Made by a program: the position numbers and the translations under genes. A stretch of 64,000 nt of DNA from contig JBEVVR010000023.1 of the NCBI GenBank assembly GCA_040507035.1, positions 75,660 to 139,659 on the forward strand, read 5' to 3'. Source of the stretch: Thiodiazotropha sp040507035. Its GTDB lineage: Bacteria > Pseudomonadota > Gammaproteobacteria > Chromatiales > Chromatiaceae. Within the stretch, counting starts at the first letter, position 1. Each line of letters begins with the position of its first letter. Below the pieces are notes generated by a model. That model saw only the letters and a program-made list of their open reading frames with translations. It was not told the origin of the DNA and did not search any database. Below are positions 7,630-16,639 of this stretch, one piece after another.

Positions 7630-8474
7630 GTCAGAGATTGCTAGTCTGTACCGACCTGGATCGAACCCTTATCCCCAACGGTCCACAGTCCGAGTCCCCG
7701 GGGGCCATGGATCGATTCAAACAGCTATGTGCCAGCGACGCCGTTCTCCTCGCCTATGTCAGCGGTCGTGATCAGGGCTTGGTGAAAAAGGCAATCGTCG
7801 AGCACTCCCTGCCGCAGCCCGACTATGTGATCGGCGATGTGGGTACCTCGCTCTACCATGTGGGGGTCGAGGACGCGTGGACTCACCAGGCCGATTGGGA
7901 AGCGGAAATCAGTGTGGATTGGAACGGCAAGTCCCATGGGGATCTCAGTCAGCTGTTTTCCGATATCCAGGGCCTGCGTCTGCAGGAGGAGGAGAAACAG
8001 AACCGCTTCAAGCTGAGCTATTACGCCTCCCCGGATCAGGCGGTTGAGCCGCTGCTGGAGGAGATGCAAGGGCGGCTGCAGACAAAGGCGGTGGCAGCCA
8101 GCCTGATATGGAGTATCGACGAGACCACCAACACCGGCTTGCTCGATGTCCTGCCCAAGCGGGCAACCAAGTTCCATGCCATCGACTTTCTCAGGCAGTC
8201 TCTCGGCTATGGACTCGAAGAGACCCTCTTTTCCGGCGACAGTGGTAACGATATGGAAGTACTGATCAGCCCGATCCCCGCGGTACTGGTGGCGAATGCC
8301 CAACCCGAGGTCAGGGAGCAGGCGCAAAGGCTGGCGAATGAGAATGGCAACGGCGAAAGCCTCTATATGGCCAATGGTGGCTTCATGACAATGAACGGCA
8401 ACTACAGCGCCGGTATATTGGAAGGCGCTGCCCACTACCAACCCCAATTGATCTCCCGACTGTTTGAACGCTGA
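7626..8474 (+). CDS. spp: Sucrose-6-phosphate phosphatase (HAD family)
   Basis: 282 residues of the Cof/sucrose-phosphatase type HAD fold. Motif I is CTDLDRTLIPNG with a complete DxDxT. Motif II lies in AYVSGRD, motif III lysine in LPKRATKFHAI, and motif IV in FSGDSGNDMEVL. It should remove phosphate from sucrose-6-phosphate, the second and final step of sucrose synthesis. The ATGA overlap with the synthase gene shows translational coupling. The C-terminal part of the synthase is a weaker relative of this protein, so the operon carries both a fused and a free phosphatase domain. Confidence 0.88.
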   Translation: MSQRLLVCTDLDRTLIPNGPQSESPGAMDRFKQLCASDAVLLAYVSGRDQGLVKKAIVEHSLPQPDYVIGDVGTSLYHVGVEDAWTHQADWEAEISVDWNGKSHGDLSQLFSDIQGLRLQEEEKQNRFKLSYYASPDQAVEPLLEEMQGRLQTKAVAASLIWSIDETTNTGLLDVLPKRATKFHAIDFLRQSLGYGLEETLFSGDSGNDMEVLISPIPAVLVANAQPEVREQAQRLANENGNGESLYMANGGFMTMNGNYSAGILEGAAHYQPQLISRLFER

Positions 8475-8486
8475 GACGGGCTGATC

Positions 8487-9374
8487 ATGAACAGAAACGC
8501 TATTGCGATATTCGGTGAAGTACTGTTCGACTGTTTTCCCGATGGCGAACGGGTGCTGGGTGGCGCCCCTTTCAATGTGGCCTGGCATCTGCAGGCATTC
8601 GGTCGCGCACCGCACTTTATCAGCCGCATCGGCCGGGACGGGGAGGGGGATGCCATACTGCAAGCGATGCAGCGGTGGGGAATGGCCACCGAGAGTCTGC
8701 AACGGGACGGGCAACACCCTACAGGCAGGGTGACAATCACCCTCGAGGGTGGTGAACCCAGTTACGAAATCGTCAACCATGTGGCCTATGATTTCATCGC
8801 CAGCGACGAGCTGGAACAGCTGCAGGTGAGCACCCTCTACCACGGCAGCCTGGGGTTGCGTAACCCGGTCGCAGGGGATGCCCTCAAGCAATTGAAGCAG
8901 AATGATCCGCAACGCATCTTTATGGATGTCAATCTTCGGGATCCCTGGTGGCAAAGGGAGTCTGTATTGGATTGGGTGGCGCAGGCGGACTGGGTCAAAC
9001 TGAACGAGGATGAGCTGGATAGGCTGCATGGTGAGGGTGATGATCTGCAGAAGAGGGCAACCACTTTCAGGCAACACTACAATCTTCAAGGCTTGGTGGT
9101 CACCCTGGGTGAGCGGGGCGTACTGGCGGTGACCGCTGATGATGAGACATATCACATCGAGCCTGAGGTCAATCTCGATGTTGTGGATACGGTGGGCGCC
9201 GGCGATGCTTTGTCGTCGGTGCTGATACTCGGTTTGGAACTGGGTTGGCCACTGCAGCTTACCCTTAAACGCGCCCAGCTGTTTGCCTCGGCCATCGTCG
9301 GCCGGCGCGGGGCGGTGGTGGATGACTCTGCCTTCTATGACGACTTTATCGATGCCTGGCAGCTTCAATTGTAG
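8487..9374 (+). CDS. frk: Fructokinase (PfkB family)
   Basis: 295 residues of a PfkB-type sugar kinase. The glycine-rich start IAIFGEVLFDCFPDGERVLG and GGAPFNVAWHLQAFG are the PfkB substrate-binding region. DTVGAGDALSSVL near residue 236 is the second PfkB signature with the catalytic Asp. It should phosphorylate fructose, returning to fructose-6-phosphate the fructose released when amylosucrase or sucrose breakdown uses up the glucose moiety. It starts 12 bases after the phosphatase stop, so it is part of the same operon. Length is normal. Confidence 0.9.
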   Translation: MNRNAIAIFGEVLFDCFPDGERVLGGAPFNVAWHLQAFGRAPHFISRIGRDGEGDAILQAMQRWGMATESLQRDGQHPTGRVTITLEGGEPSYEIVNHVAYDFIASDELEQLQVSTLYHGSLGLRNPVAGDALKQLKQNDPQRIFMDVNLRDPWWQRESVLDWVAQADWVKLNEDELDRLHGEGDDLQKRATTFRQHYNLQGLVVTLGERGVLAVTADDETYHIEPEVNLDVVDTVGAGDALSSVLILGLELGWPLQLTLKRAQLFASAIVGRRGAVVDDSAFYDDFIDAWQLQL

Positions 9375-9436
9375 AGTGCGGCTTGCCGCATCCAAGATCC
9401 TATCACTCCGCTCCCGTTAACTTCCTTTGCACCAGA

Positions 9437-9985
9437 GGCAGGTATAAAAGCCCCTCTCCCTTGACGGGAGAGGGGTTGGGGAGAGGGTGAGCGCCAAGCG
9501 CCAGATGAAATCTAGGCCTAATTGGTACAACTCCATGATCCATGTGTTTCTGATTGTTGAAGGATATGTGTTGATGGTTCCCCCCTCTCCCCCGGCCCCT
9601 CTCCCGCGAGGGGAGAGGGGGGTTACTTCCCCTTCTCCTAATACTTCAGTGGCAGGTATAAAAGCCCCTCTCCCTTGACGGGAGAGGGGGGTTACTTCCC
9701 CTTCTCCTAATACTTCAGTGGCAGGTGTACACGCCCCTCTCCCTTGACGGGAGAGGGGTTGGGGAGAGGGTGAGCGCCAAGCGCCAGATGAAATCTAAGC
9801 CTAATTGGTACAACTCCATGATCCATGTGTTTCTGATTGTTGAAGGATATGTGTTGATGGATCCCCCCCTCTCCCCCGGCCCCTCTCCCGCGAGGGGAGA
9901 GGGGGGTTACTTCCCCTTCTCCTAATACTTCAGTTGCAGGTGTACACGCCCTCTCCCGGGAGAGGGGTTGGGGAGAGGGTGAGCA
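9437..9985. repeat. Tandem repeat block with GAGAGGGG hairpins
   Basis: Two long units of about 214 bases (9437-9650 and 9720-9934) are nearly identical, including the stretch GAGCGCCAAGCGCCAGATGA. They are separated by a 69-base short unit (9651-9719) made from the two ends of the long unit, and a partial unit runs to about 9985. Each end carries CCCCTCTCCC...GGGAGAGGGG inverted repeats. Similar GAGAGGGG hairpins are scattered in many proteobacterial genomes. The block splits the sucrose genes from amylosucrase. Plus-strand open frames inside it look like chance. Confidence 0.8.
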
Positions 9986-10179
9986 ATATGAAAATAGGAG
10001 TTAGATAAACCCGTTAACACAATAATGGCCGAAGTTAACGGGACAGCAGAGTTCTCTTATATAATGCCTAGATCTAGTTACGGTCCCTCTGAGTAGGCTA
10101 TCCTGAATCAGACTCGTTGGGTTACTATCTACGCTCCCGGTCAGCCGATTCGGCATATTGTTTTTTAGGTTCGCAGCTT

Positions 10180-12162
10180 ATGTATGAACAGGTCTCCCAT
10201 TCGCTACTGAATCAGATACTCGATGAGATCAAGCCTGAACTCAGGGAGCGGGACCTGCGCCACTTCTACACCCGCCTCGGGGCCAATTTCTATGTCATCC
10301 ACCAGCTGTTTCACTACCTCTATGGCAAGCGGGAGGATTTCAAGGAGCAGATGATCCACCTGGTGGAGGTGATGGCGACACGCTATATTCAACGCCACAT
10401 CTCCCTCAAGCAGCTCGACAGCGAACGGGAGCGGGATCACAACTGGTTCCTCAGCCAGGAGTGGGTTGGCATGGCCCTCTATGCCGACAGCTTTGCCGAG
10501 GATCTCCAGGGTGTCGAGAGCAAGCTGCCCTACCTGCAGGAGCTGGGCATCAATATGGTGCATGTGATGCCGGTCATGGTCTGCCCCGAGGGCGCCAGCG
10601 ACGGCGGTTATGCGGTGAGCGATTTTCGCAACGTCGATCCCCGTGTCGGCAACCTGGATGCGATCAATACCCTGGCCACCTCTGCGCGTAAGCGGGGCAT
10701 GCTGCTGATCCTGGATATGGTGCTCAATCACACCTCCGACGAACACGAGTGGGCACAGCGGGCGCGGGCTGGTGAACAGCGCTATCAGGACTACTACTAC
10801 ATCTTCGACAACCGGGATATCCCCGATATGTTCGAAGAGACCATGCCGGAGATCTTTCCGGAAACCTCGCCGGGAAATTTCACCTGGGAGGAGAGCATGG
10901 AGAAGTGGGTGATGACCGTCTTCAACGACTACCAGTGGGATCTCAACTACAGCAATCCCTCGGTCTTCATCGAGATGCTGGATAACAACCTCTTCTGGGC
11001 CAACCAGGGGGCCGATATCCTGCGCCTCGACGCGGTGGCGTTTTTATGGAAGAAGATCGGTACCACCTGCCAGAACGAACGCGAGGCCCATCTGATTCTG
11101 CAATTGATGAAAGATTGCTGTCAGGTCACCGCCCCGGGGGTCCTCTTCATCGCCGAGGCGATCGTCGCTCCGGTGGAGATCACCAAATACTTCGGCGAGG
11201 ATGCGGTGATCGCCAAGGAGTGCGAGATCGCCTACAACGCCACCTACATGGCGCTGCTGTGGGATGCCGTTGCCACCAAGAACACCCAACTGTTGTGGCA
11301 GGGGATTCAAAGCCTGCCCACCAAGCTGGATCGCGCAACCTGGCTCAACTATCTACGCTGCCATGACGACATCGGACTCGGCTTTGACGATGCCGATATC
11401 GTGCGTGCCGGTTATCAGCCGGTCGCCCATCGTCAATTCCTGGTCGATTTCTTCACCGGTCAATACAGCGATTCACCTGCCCGCGGTCAGCCCTTCGGGG
11501 TCAACCAGAAGACCGGGGATGCACGTATCTCGGGCTCTTTGGCCTCCCTGGTGGGCCTGGAGGCCGCGATCGAAGCGGATGACGATGCCGCCATCGAGCG
11601 CGCGGTGAAGATCATTCTTCTGGTGCACAGTATGATCTGCTCCTTTGGCGGCATTCCGCTGCTCTATTACGGCGACGAGATCGGCACCCTGAATGACCGC
11701 AGCTTTATGGATGATGAGAACAAGGCCGGAGACAATCGCTGGATGCACAGGCCTACCATCGATTGGGAGCGAGCAGAGCGACGCCATCAGCACGGCACCC
11801 CGGAACAGCAGATCTTTGACGGCCTGAAGAAGATGATCGCGGTACGCAAGGGTATCCCCGCTTTTGCCGATTTCAATAACCGGGAGCTGATCGATGTGGA
11901 CAATCCCCACCTCTTCGTGTTTTGGCGCACCGATCCCTTCATGCCCCTGGGATCGGTGTTGGTGGTCTGCAATTTCGACGATTCACCCCAGTACATGGAG
12001 CTCTCAGCCCTCGGCAACCGGGGCATGTTCGAATATGGCAATCTCAGGGATATCTGCTCCGGTGAATCCCCCAGGCTGTTCAAGGATCAACTGGTGGTGC
12101 CTCCCTATCACTTCTATTGGTTGACCGATGAGCGACCGGAAATGGGATTCCCCAATCCGTAG
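10180..12162 (+). CDS. ams: Amylosucrase (GH13)
   Basis: About 660 residues from the ATG at 10180; an upstream in-frame TTG at 10117 gives no family-like sequence. GH13 motifs are in order: DMVLNHTSDEH, then ADILRLDAVAFLWK with the nucleophile Asp, then FIAEAIV with the acid/base Glu, then LRCHDDIGLG with the third carboxylate. The N-terminal helical domain (FYTRLGANFYVIHQLFHYLYG) and SDGGYAVSDFRNVDPR are typical of amylosucrase and separate it from trehalose synthase. It transfers glucose from sucrose to glucan chains, releasing fructose, and so links the sucrose genes upstream to glycogen-like storage. No signal peptide; cytoplasmic. Confidence 0.92.
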   Translation: MYEQVSHSLLNQILDEIKPELRERDLRHFYTRLGANFYVIHQLFHYLYGKREDFKEQMIHLVEVMATRYIQRHISLKQLDSERERDHNWFLSQEWVGMALYADSFAEDLQGVESKLPYLQELGINMVHVMPVMVCPEGASDGGYAVSDFRNVDPRVGNLDAINTLATSARKRGMLLILDMVLNHTSDEHEWAQRARAGEQRYQDYYYIFDNRDIPDMFEETMPEIFPETSPGNFTWEESMEKWVMTVFNDYQWDLNYSNPSVFIEMLDNNLFWANQGADILRLDAVAFLWKKIGTTCQNEREAHLILQLMKDCCQVTAPGVLFIAEAIVAPVEITKYFGEDAVIAKECEIAYNATYMALLWDAVATKNTQLLWQGIQSLPTKLDRATWLNYLRCHDDIGLGFDDADIVRAGYQPVAHRQFLVDFFTGQYSDSPARGQPFGVNQKTGDARISGSLASLVGLEAAIEADDDAAIERAVKIILLVHSMICSFGGIPLLYYGDEIGTLNDRSFMDDENKAGDNRWMHRPTIDWERAERRHQHGTPEQQIFDGLKKMIAVRKGIPAFADFNNRELIDVDNPHLFVFWRTDPFMPLGSVLVVCNFDDSPQYMELSALGNRGMFEYGNLRDICSGESPRLFKDQLVVPPYHFYWLTDERPEMGFPNP

Positions 12163-12236
12163 CGACACCGCAGCTCGTGATGCATTTGTGAGATTTATGT
12201 GAACACTCCGCCATCAGACTCTGGTTTATTGTGATA

Positions 12237-12959
12237 ATGATTAGTCCCATGCGCCGAAAAGTACTGATTGTAGAAGACGAACCCGATATCGCACATCTGG
12301 TACAGACCCATTTGACCGATATCGGCTGTGATGCCGATATCGCCGGCAATGGTGCCGCGGCGATGAAGCTGTTCAAGCAGGGTGGCTATGACCTGGTGGT
12401 GCTCGATCTGATGTTGCCGGACACCGATGGTCTGACCCTCTGCCGATCCATGCGTGCAACCCCGGACTATGTGGCGATACTGATGCTGACTGCCAAGACA
12501 ACCGAGCTCGACCGGGTGGTGGGACTGGAGATGGGTGCCGACGACTATCTCACCAAGCCGTTCAGCATCCCGGAGCTGCTGGCGCGGATCAAGGCCCTGT
12601 TTCGGCGCATCGAAGCGTTGCAGAACAAGGGAGGGGATGGGGAAACCCAGGAGTTCATCCAGCGGGGAGGGCTGACAATCGATGTCAATAAACGGAGTGT
12701 GAAGATCGACGACAAAGCGGTGGAACTGACGGCAAAGGAGTTCGACCTGCTGCTCTTCTTCGCCCGCCAACCCGGACGCGTCTTCAGTCGGATCCAACTC
12801 CTGGACAAGGTATGGGGATATAATCATGACGGGTACGAGCATACTGTCAATTCCCATATCAACAGATTGCGCTCGAAGATCGAGGCGGATCCCGCCGATC
12901 CGCGCTATGTACTCACAGTCTGGGGTGTGGGCTATAAATTCAGTGAGGAGCAGGGATGA
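12237..12959 (+). CDS. OmpR/PhoB-family response regulator
   Basis: About 240 residues. The receiver domain begins RRKVLIVEDEPDIAHLV, with the phosphoacceptor Asp in VVLDLMLPDTDG and the Lys in DDYLTKPFS. A winged-helix DNA-binding domain follows from about residue 140 (VELTAKEFDLLLFFARQPGR and VWGYNHDGYEHTVNSHINRL). The start may be the GTG at 12231, ATG 12237 or ATG 12249; none has a clear ribosome-binding site. It lies 75 bases after amylosucrase and 44 bases before a sensor kinase, its evident partner. The position suggests control of the sucrose genes, but no operator was identified. Confidence 0.88.
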   Translation: MISPMRRKVLIVEDEPDIAHLVQTHLTDIGCDADIAGNGAAAMKLFKQGGYDLVVLDLMLPDTDGLTLCRSMRATPDYVAILMLTAKTTELDRVVGLEMGADDYLTKPFSIPELLARIKALFRRIEALQNKGGDGETQEFIQRGGLTIDVNKRSVKIDDKAVELTAKEFDLLLFFARQPGRVFSRIQLLDKVWGYNHDGYEHTVNSHINRLRSKIEADPADPRYVLTVWGVGYKFSEEQG

Positions 12960-13003
12960 TTTTACACGCTCACACATTTCCAAACGGATAAGACTCGGTT
13001 TTT

Positions 13004-14479
13004 ATGTTTCGAACCCTCTATGCCCGGCTATCTCTTGCCCTGATCGGTCTCTTTCTGGTGACCGGGCTGCTCTATACCCTGATCACCACCGCAACCACCG
13101 AGCGCCATCTGCAGGAGATCACCCAACACTTCAATCGGGATCTCGCGGCGAGGATCGTCGCCGACAGGGGATTGGTGATCGATGGCGAGATGGACGACCA
13201 GGCGCTGGAGAAGACCTTCAGCATCTACATGGACATCAATCCCAGCATCGAGATATACCTCCTCGACAAGGAGGGAAAGATCCTCGCCTTCTCCGCCGAT
13301 CCCGGCAAGGTGAAGCGCAAGCGGATCGACATGCAACCTATCCAGGCCTTCATGGACGGGGAGGGCTTCCCCCTGTTGGGCGACGACCCACGCTCTCACG
13401 AGCGCCGTAAGGCCTTCTCGGTGACCCCGGTACCCGCCGGCGACATGCCTGCAGGTTACCTCTACGTGGTATTGCGGGGGGAGGAGTACGACAATGCCGA
13501 ACAGGCGGTAGAGGAGAGTTATGTCCTGCGCTACAGTGCCAGTGCCGTGGCGGTGAGCCTTGGATTCGGTCTCCTTACCGGCCTGTTACTGTTTTTCTGG
13601 CTGACCCGGCGTGTGCAGCGCCTCTCCCGGGTCATGGCTTCCTTTCAACAGAGCGATTTCAGCGAGCACGAACCCTTTACCAAGCATACCGCAGGCCCCG
13701 GCGGCGATGAGGTCGATCGTCTGGGGGCCGCCTTCGATGGGATGGCGGCCCGCATTATCGATCAGTGGGGCCAGCTCAAGGATCAGGACAGGCTGCGCCG
13801 GGAACTGGTGGCCCAGGTCTCCCACGATCTGCGCACCCCCCTCGCCGCGCTCCACGGCTACCTGGAGACAGTGAATATGAAGGGGGAGGAGCTCAGTGAA
13901 GAGCGCAGGGAGGAGTACCTCGGCATCGCCCTCAAACAGAGCGAGCGCTTGAAAGGGATGGTGGAGGAGCTGTTCGAACTGGCCCAACTCGAGGCCCGCG
14001 AGACCGAGCCGGTCTGCGAACCCATGCCCCTGGCGGAGCTGGTGCAGGATGTGTTCCATAAATTCCAGTTACGCGCCCATGAGTCCGGGATCAGCCTGGG
14101 TTGGCGGGTGTCAGGCCATCAGCCCTATGTGAATGCCGATTTCGCCCTCACCGAGCGGGTGCTGGACAACCTCATCGTCAACGCCCTCGATCACGTGGAG
14201 AAGGATGGTACGGTTTCATTGATGATCTCCGCAGGGGAAGAGGAAGCGGTGGTCAGCATCACCGACAGCGGCAGCGGTATCAGCGAGGATGACCTGCCCC
14301 ATATCTTCGAACCCTTCTACAAAAAACGTCAGGCGGGCGAGGATGGTAAACATGCGGGGCTGGGATTGGCGATTGCGCGGCGGATGGTGGAGCTTCAGGG
14401 TGGGACGATTACCGCGACCAATAGTGAGAGTGGGGGGGCTTGCTTTAGTTTTACCCTGCCACTTGTTGAGAACAATTGA
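13004..14479 (+). CDS. Membrane sensor histidine kinase (HAMP, HisKA)
   Basis: 491 residues. The first membrane helix is at about 5-30 (LYARLSLALIGLFLVTGLLY). A periplasmic sensor region runs to about 178. The second helix (VAVSLGFGLLTGLLLFFWLT) is followed by a HAMP domain, the HisKA box QVSHDLRTPLAALHGYLE near residue 270, and an ATPase domain with VLDNLIVNALDH (N box), ITDSGSGI (G1), FEPFYKK (F) and GLGLAIARRMV (G2). It should autophosphorylate on His and pass phosphate to the regulator encoded just upstream. The ligand is unknown; osmotic or sugar stress is a reasonable guess from the neighbouring sucrose genes. Confidence 0.9.
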   Translation: MFRTLYARLSLALIGLFLVTGLLYTLITTATTERHLQEITQHFNRDLAARIVADRGLVIDGEMDDQALEKTFSIYMDINPSIEIYLLDKEGKILAFSADPGKVKRKRIDMQPIQAFMDGEGFPLLGDDPRSHERRKAFSVTPVPAGDMPAGYLYVVLRGEEYDNAEQAVEESYVLRYSASAVAVSLGFGLLTGLLLFFWLTRRVQRLSRVMASFQQSDFSEHEPFTKHTAGPGGDEVDRLGAAFDGMAARIIDQWGQLKDQDRLRRELVAQVSHDLRTPLAALHGYLETVNMKGEELSEERREEYLGIALKQSERLKGMVEELFELAQLEARETEPVCEPMPLAELVQDVFHKFQLRAHESGISLGWRVSGHQPYVNADFALTERVLDNLIVNALDHVEKDGTVSLMISAGEEEAVVSITDSGSGISEDDLPHIFEPFYKKRQAGEDGKHAGLGLAIARRMVELQGGTITATNSESGGACFSFTLPLVENN

Positions 14480-15119
14480 TTTGGGAGCGGCGATTCAAAG
14501 CTATATTCGGTCGGACTTTTCAAGACTTGTATGGCATTGTGGGTAGAGCTCAATTACAACATCAATAAATTCAGGTGATATATGGAAAGATCACGAATCT
14601 TTGATCTAATCAACAAGATCAACTCTATATCATTGCTGGTGCTGCTCGCTACAGGATATGTGCTTTTAATCAATGGGAAATGTTCTGATTTTTACTGGTG
14701 AGAAGCTGAAAACTCACTGGTTATTTGATCAACATAACTTGTATAGATGAATACAGGCAACTTGTCCTGCTTATGCAAAAAAACAATAAGGTCGTTTTGA
14801 AAAAATACTCTCTATCCACGTTTGAGGTATTGTCAGAGAATGTAATCGATGAGATATCTAGGAAACTATGAGTATTTACTGAATTCGATGACCTCTGCTC
14901 GAACGACTTGCTGTCTCGTGATGCAATTGTGACATCTCCGTGATCCCTTGCGGATCCCTCACTCCTATAATCTGAATCATAAACGACCAGGTTCATAGCT
15001 GTAACAGATGATTTCCCCGTTTTCCCCCACGTCTTTGGTGGTGAATATCAGCTTAGAATTCCTGTCAGATGTCCTATGCGGACCTGTACCGCGGGTTCGC
15101 GTGTTTGAGGAGAAGAGTG
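14480..15119. other. 640-base gap with two short coding remnants
   Basis: No full gene. An ATG at 14582 opens a 39-codon plus-strand frame starting MERSRIFDLINKINSISLLV with a hydrophobic stretch. It looks like the N-terminus of a membrane protein cut short. In another plus-strand frame, about 14710-14872, there is a coding-like tail EYRQLVLLMQKNNKVVLKKY ending in a stop. Together they may be the two ends of one decayed gene of some tens of residues between. The rest shows nothing I can support. Confidence 0.35.
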
Positions 15120-15614
15120 ATGAAGCGTAGAAGTTTGATTAAGCTGTTGGGTGCTGCGGCCATATTGCCTGTGGTGGGAACGTCGGTACTTGCCAGACAG
15201 GAAGATAAGATCATGCAGAGAGATAAACTAGATTTGACCGATGCGGAGTGGAAGGAACGATTGACACCGGAGCAGTATCACATCCTGCGGGAGGAGGGTA
15301 CGGAGCGGCCAGGAACCAGCCCGCTGTTGCATGAGAAACGCAAGGGTATCTACGCCTGCGCGGGCTGCGGCAATCATCTCTTCGACGCCTCGACCAAGTA
15401 CGAGAGCGGCACCGGCTGGCCGAGCTTTTTCGATTATCTGCCTGGCGCCCTGGGCACCAAGAAGGATTACAAGCTGATCTGGCCGCGCACCGAGTACCAC
15501 TGCAGCCGTTGCGGCGGTCACCATGGGCATGTCTTCAACGATGGTCCGGAGCCCACCGGACTTCGCTACTGCAACAACGGTGTCGCACTGACCTTCATTC
15601 CGGCTGAAGCATGA
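15120..15614 (+). CDS. msrB: Exported methionine-R-sulfoxide reductase MsrB
   Basis: About 164 residues from the ATG at 15120, preceded by GGAGAAGAG. The N-terminus, MKRRSLIKLLGAAAILPVVG, has twin arginines and a hydrophobic core ending ...VLA, so it is probably sent to the periplasm by Tat or Sec. The mature part is a full MsrB domain: two zinc CxxC pairs (CAGC and CSRC), GTGWPSFFDYLPG, HGHVFNDGPEPTGLRYCNN with the catalytic Cys near the C-terminus. It reduces methionine-R-sulfoxide in oxidised envelope proteins. It overlaps the DUF1223 gene by four bases, suggesting a shared role in envelope redox repair. Confidence 0.93.
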   Translation: MKRRSLIKLLGAAAILPVVGTSVLARQEDKIMQRDKLDLTDAEWKERLTPEQYHILREEGTERPGTSPLLHEKRKGIYACAGCGNHLFDASTKYESGTGWPSFFDYLPGALGTKKDYKLIWPRTEYHCSRCGGHHGHVFNDGPEPTGLRYCNNGVALTFIPAEA

Positions 15615-16354
15615 ATTGCTGGCGCCGCCTCTTGCTGAGTGTGGGTCTGCTGGCTTGTGCTGTCTCCCTGCCGCTCCAGGCCCTGACCCTGGAGAGCCCC
15701 AAGGAGCGGGTCAACCTGCTCGAGCTCTACACCTCCCACGGCTGCAGCAGTTGTCCCCCCGCCGATGCCTGGATGCGCAAACTGGAGACACATCCCGGAT
15801 TGTGGCGGGAGTTCATCCCGCTGGCATTCCATGTGGACTATTGGGACAGCCTGGGCTGGCCCGATCGTTTCGCCTCGTCGGCCTACAGCCAACGCCAGCG
15901 TGACTACCGCAGAAAGGGTGCGATTCGCTCTGTCTATACCCCCGGTTTCGTGCTCAATGGGCGGGAGTGGCGCCAGTGGTTCAACCGCCCCCAACTCGAG
16001 TTGGAGAGCAATGAACGGGTAGGCAGGCTTACCCTGGAGGTCGAGTCGGGGAGTGGGGCCAAACTCCGTTTCGTGCCAGAGCCCCATCTCGCTAAGGGTG
16101 ATTTTGTGGCCCATTTAGCGATCCTCGGGGTTGGTCTCAGCAGTCTGATCAGCGGAGGTGAAAACAACGGACGCATCCTCGACGAGAGCTTTGTCGTATT
16201 GAGTCACCTTAAAACCGAAACCAGGCAGGGCGAATGGCATTTTGACTGGCCCGATTTTTCCGCCGCCGGGGCAGAGCGTTTGGCCGTTGTTGCCTGGCTA
16301 AGCCGGCCGGGTTCGACACAACAGGTGCAGGCTGTGGGTGGTTGGCTGCCGTAG
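15611..16354 (+). CDS. DUF1223 thioredoxin-fold periplasmic protein
   Basis: 247 residues with an N-terminal signal peptide (RRLLLSVGLLACAVSLPLQA). The mature start, VNLLELYTSHGCSSCPPADA, holds the CSSC motif of the DUF1223 family, a thioredoxin-like fold, and YTPGFVLNGREWRQWF is another family block. The enzymatic role of DUF1223 proteins is unproven. The co-translated MsrB gene (ATGA overlap at 15611) suggests a reductant or partner function in envelope thiol chemistry; that is inference from context. The C-terminal half is beta-rich. Confidence 0.82.
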   Translation: MNCWRRLLLSVGLLACAVSLPLQALTLESPKERVNLLELYTSHGCSSCPPADAWMRKLETHPGLWREFIPLAFHVDYWDSLGWPDRFASSAYSQRQRDYRRKGAIRSVYTPGFVLNGREWRQWFNRPQLELESNERVGRLTLEVESGSGAKLRFVPEPHLAKGDFVAHLAILGVGLSSLISGGENNGRILDESFVVLSHLKTETRQGEWHFDWPDFSAAGAERLAVVAWLSRPGSTQQVQAVGGWLP

Positions 16355-16373
16355 GGTGGGGCCCTGCCCCACC
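16354..16373. repeat. Dispersed palindromic repeat GGGTGGGGCC...
   Basis: GGGTGGGGCCCTGCCCCACC overlaps the end of the DUF1223 gene and can form a GC-rich hairpin. The same 20 bases with one change recur at 59106-59125, 43 kb away, so this is an interspersed element of the genome. No T-tract follows. Confidence 0.6.
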
Positions 16374-16443
16374 AAAATGGCTTGGTCAACACAGAGAATT
16401 CTCGCACTACGCATCACACCCTAGCATTCATAACAGGCACTAA

Positions 16444-16472
16444 TTGCGCAGAATTGCGGCCTGTGCTATTCT
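16444..16472 (+). promoter_or_regulatory. Sigma-70 promoter of the rimP-nusA-infB operon
   Basis: TTGCGC (16444-16449), a 17-base spacer and TATTCT (16467-16472) form a good -35/-10 pair. It lies upstream of a leader that ends in an intrinsic terminator, and then rimP. Position matches the main promoter expected for this operon. Confidence 0.55.
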
Positions 16473-16479
16473 TCGCGTC

Positions 16480-16561
16480 GAATTTGCGGAGGTCCATTGG
16501 GCTAAGAGAACCCGATGCGCCGCAACGAACTATAATAAAACCCCGATAGCGGGGTTTTTTT
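16480..16561 (+). ncRNA. rimP leader (transcription attenuator)
   Basis: The leader contains an ATTGGG...CCCGAT hairpin (about 16497-16517) followed by a strong intrinsic terminator, AACCCCGATAGCGGGGTT with a T-run (16537-16561), all ahead of rimP and on the same strand. A gammaproteobacterial 'rimP leader' family with a premature terminator is known at this place. Assigning this sequence to that family is inference; a covariance-model search would settle it. Most transcripts may stop here unless the terminator is bypassed. Confidence 0.5.
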
Positions 16562-16639
16562 GTTTTCGAGCGAACGACCAAAGAGAGAGCCCGGCTGGAT
16601 GTCAAATCTTCCGGGAAGTCGAATCTCGAAGACATCGTG

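Noticed and set aside
7725..9395. Long open frame on the minus strand (556 codons)
   Set aside because: It is the antisense shadow of the phosphatase and fructokinase genes, which have full family motifs on the plus strand.
9487..9925. Two similar small plus-strand frames in the repeat block
   Set aside because: They are repeats of the same non-coding unit and encode low-complexity Pro-rich strings from the GAGAGGGG hairpins.
9437..9985. Possible CRISPR array
   Set aside because: Units are about 214 and 69 bases and include whole repeated spacers; there are no short regularly spaced repeats and no cas genes in the window.
14721..14996. 91-codon minus-strand frame
   Set aside because: Composition and lack of a start signal argue against coding; the plus strand of the same stretch has a more protein-like tail.
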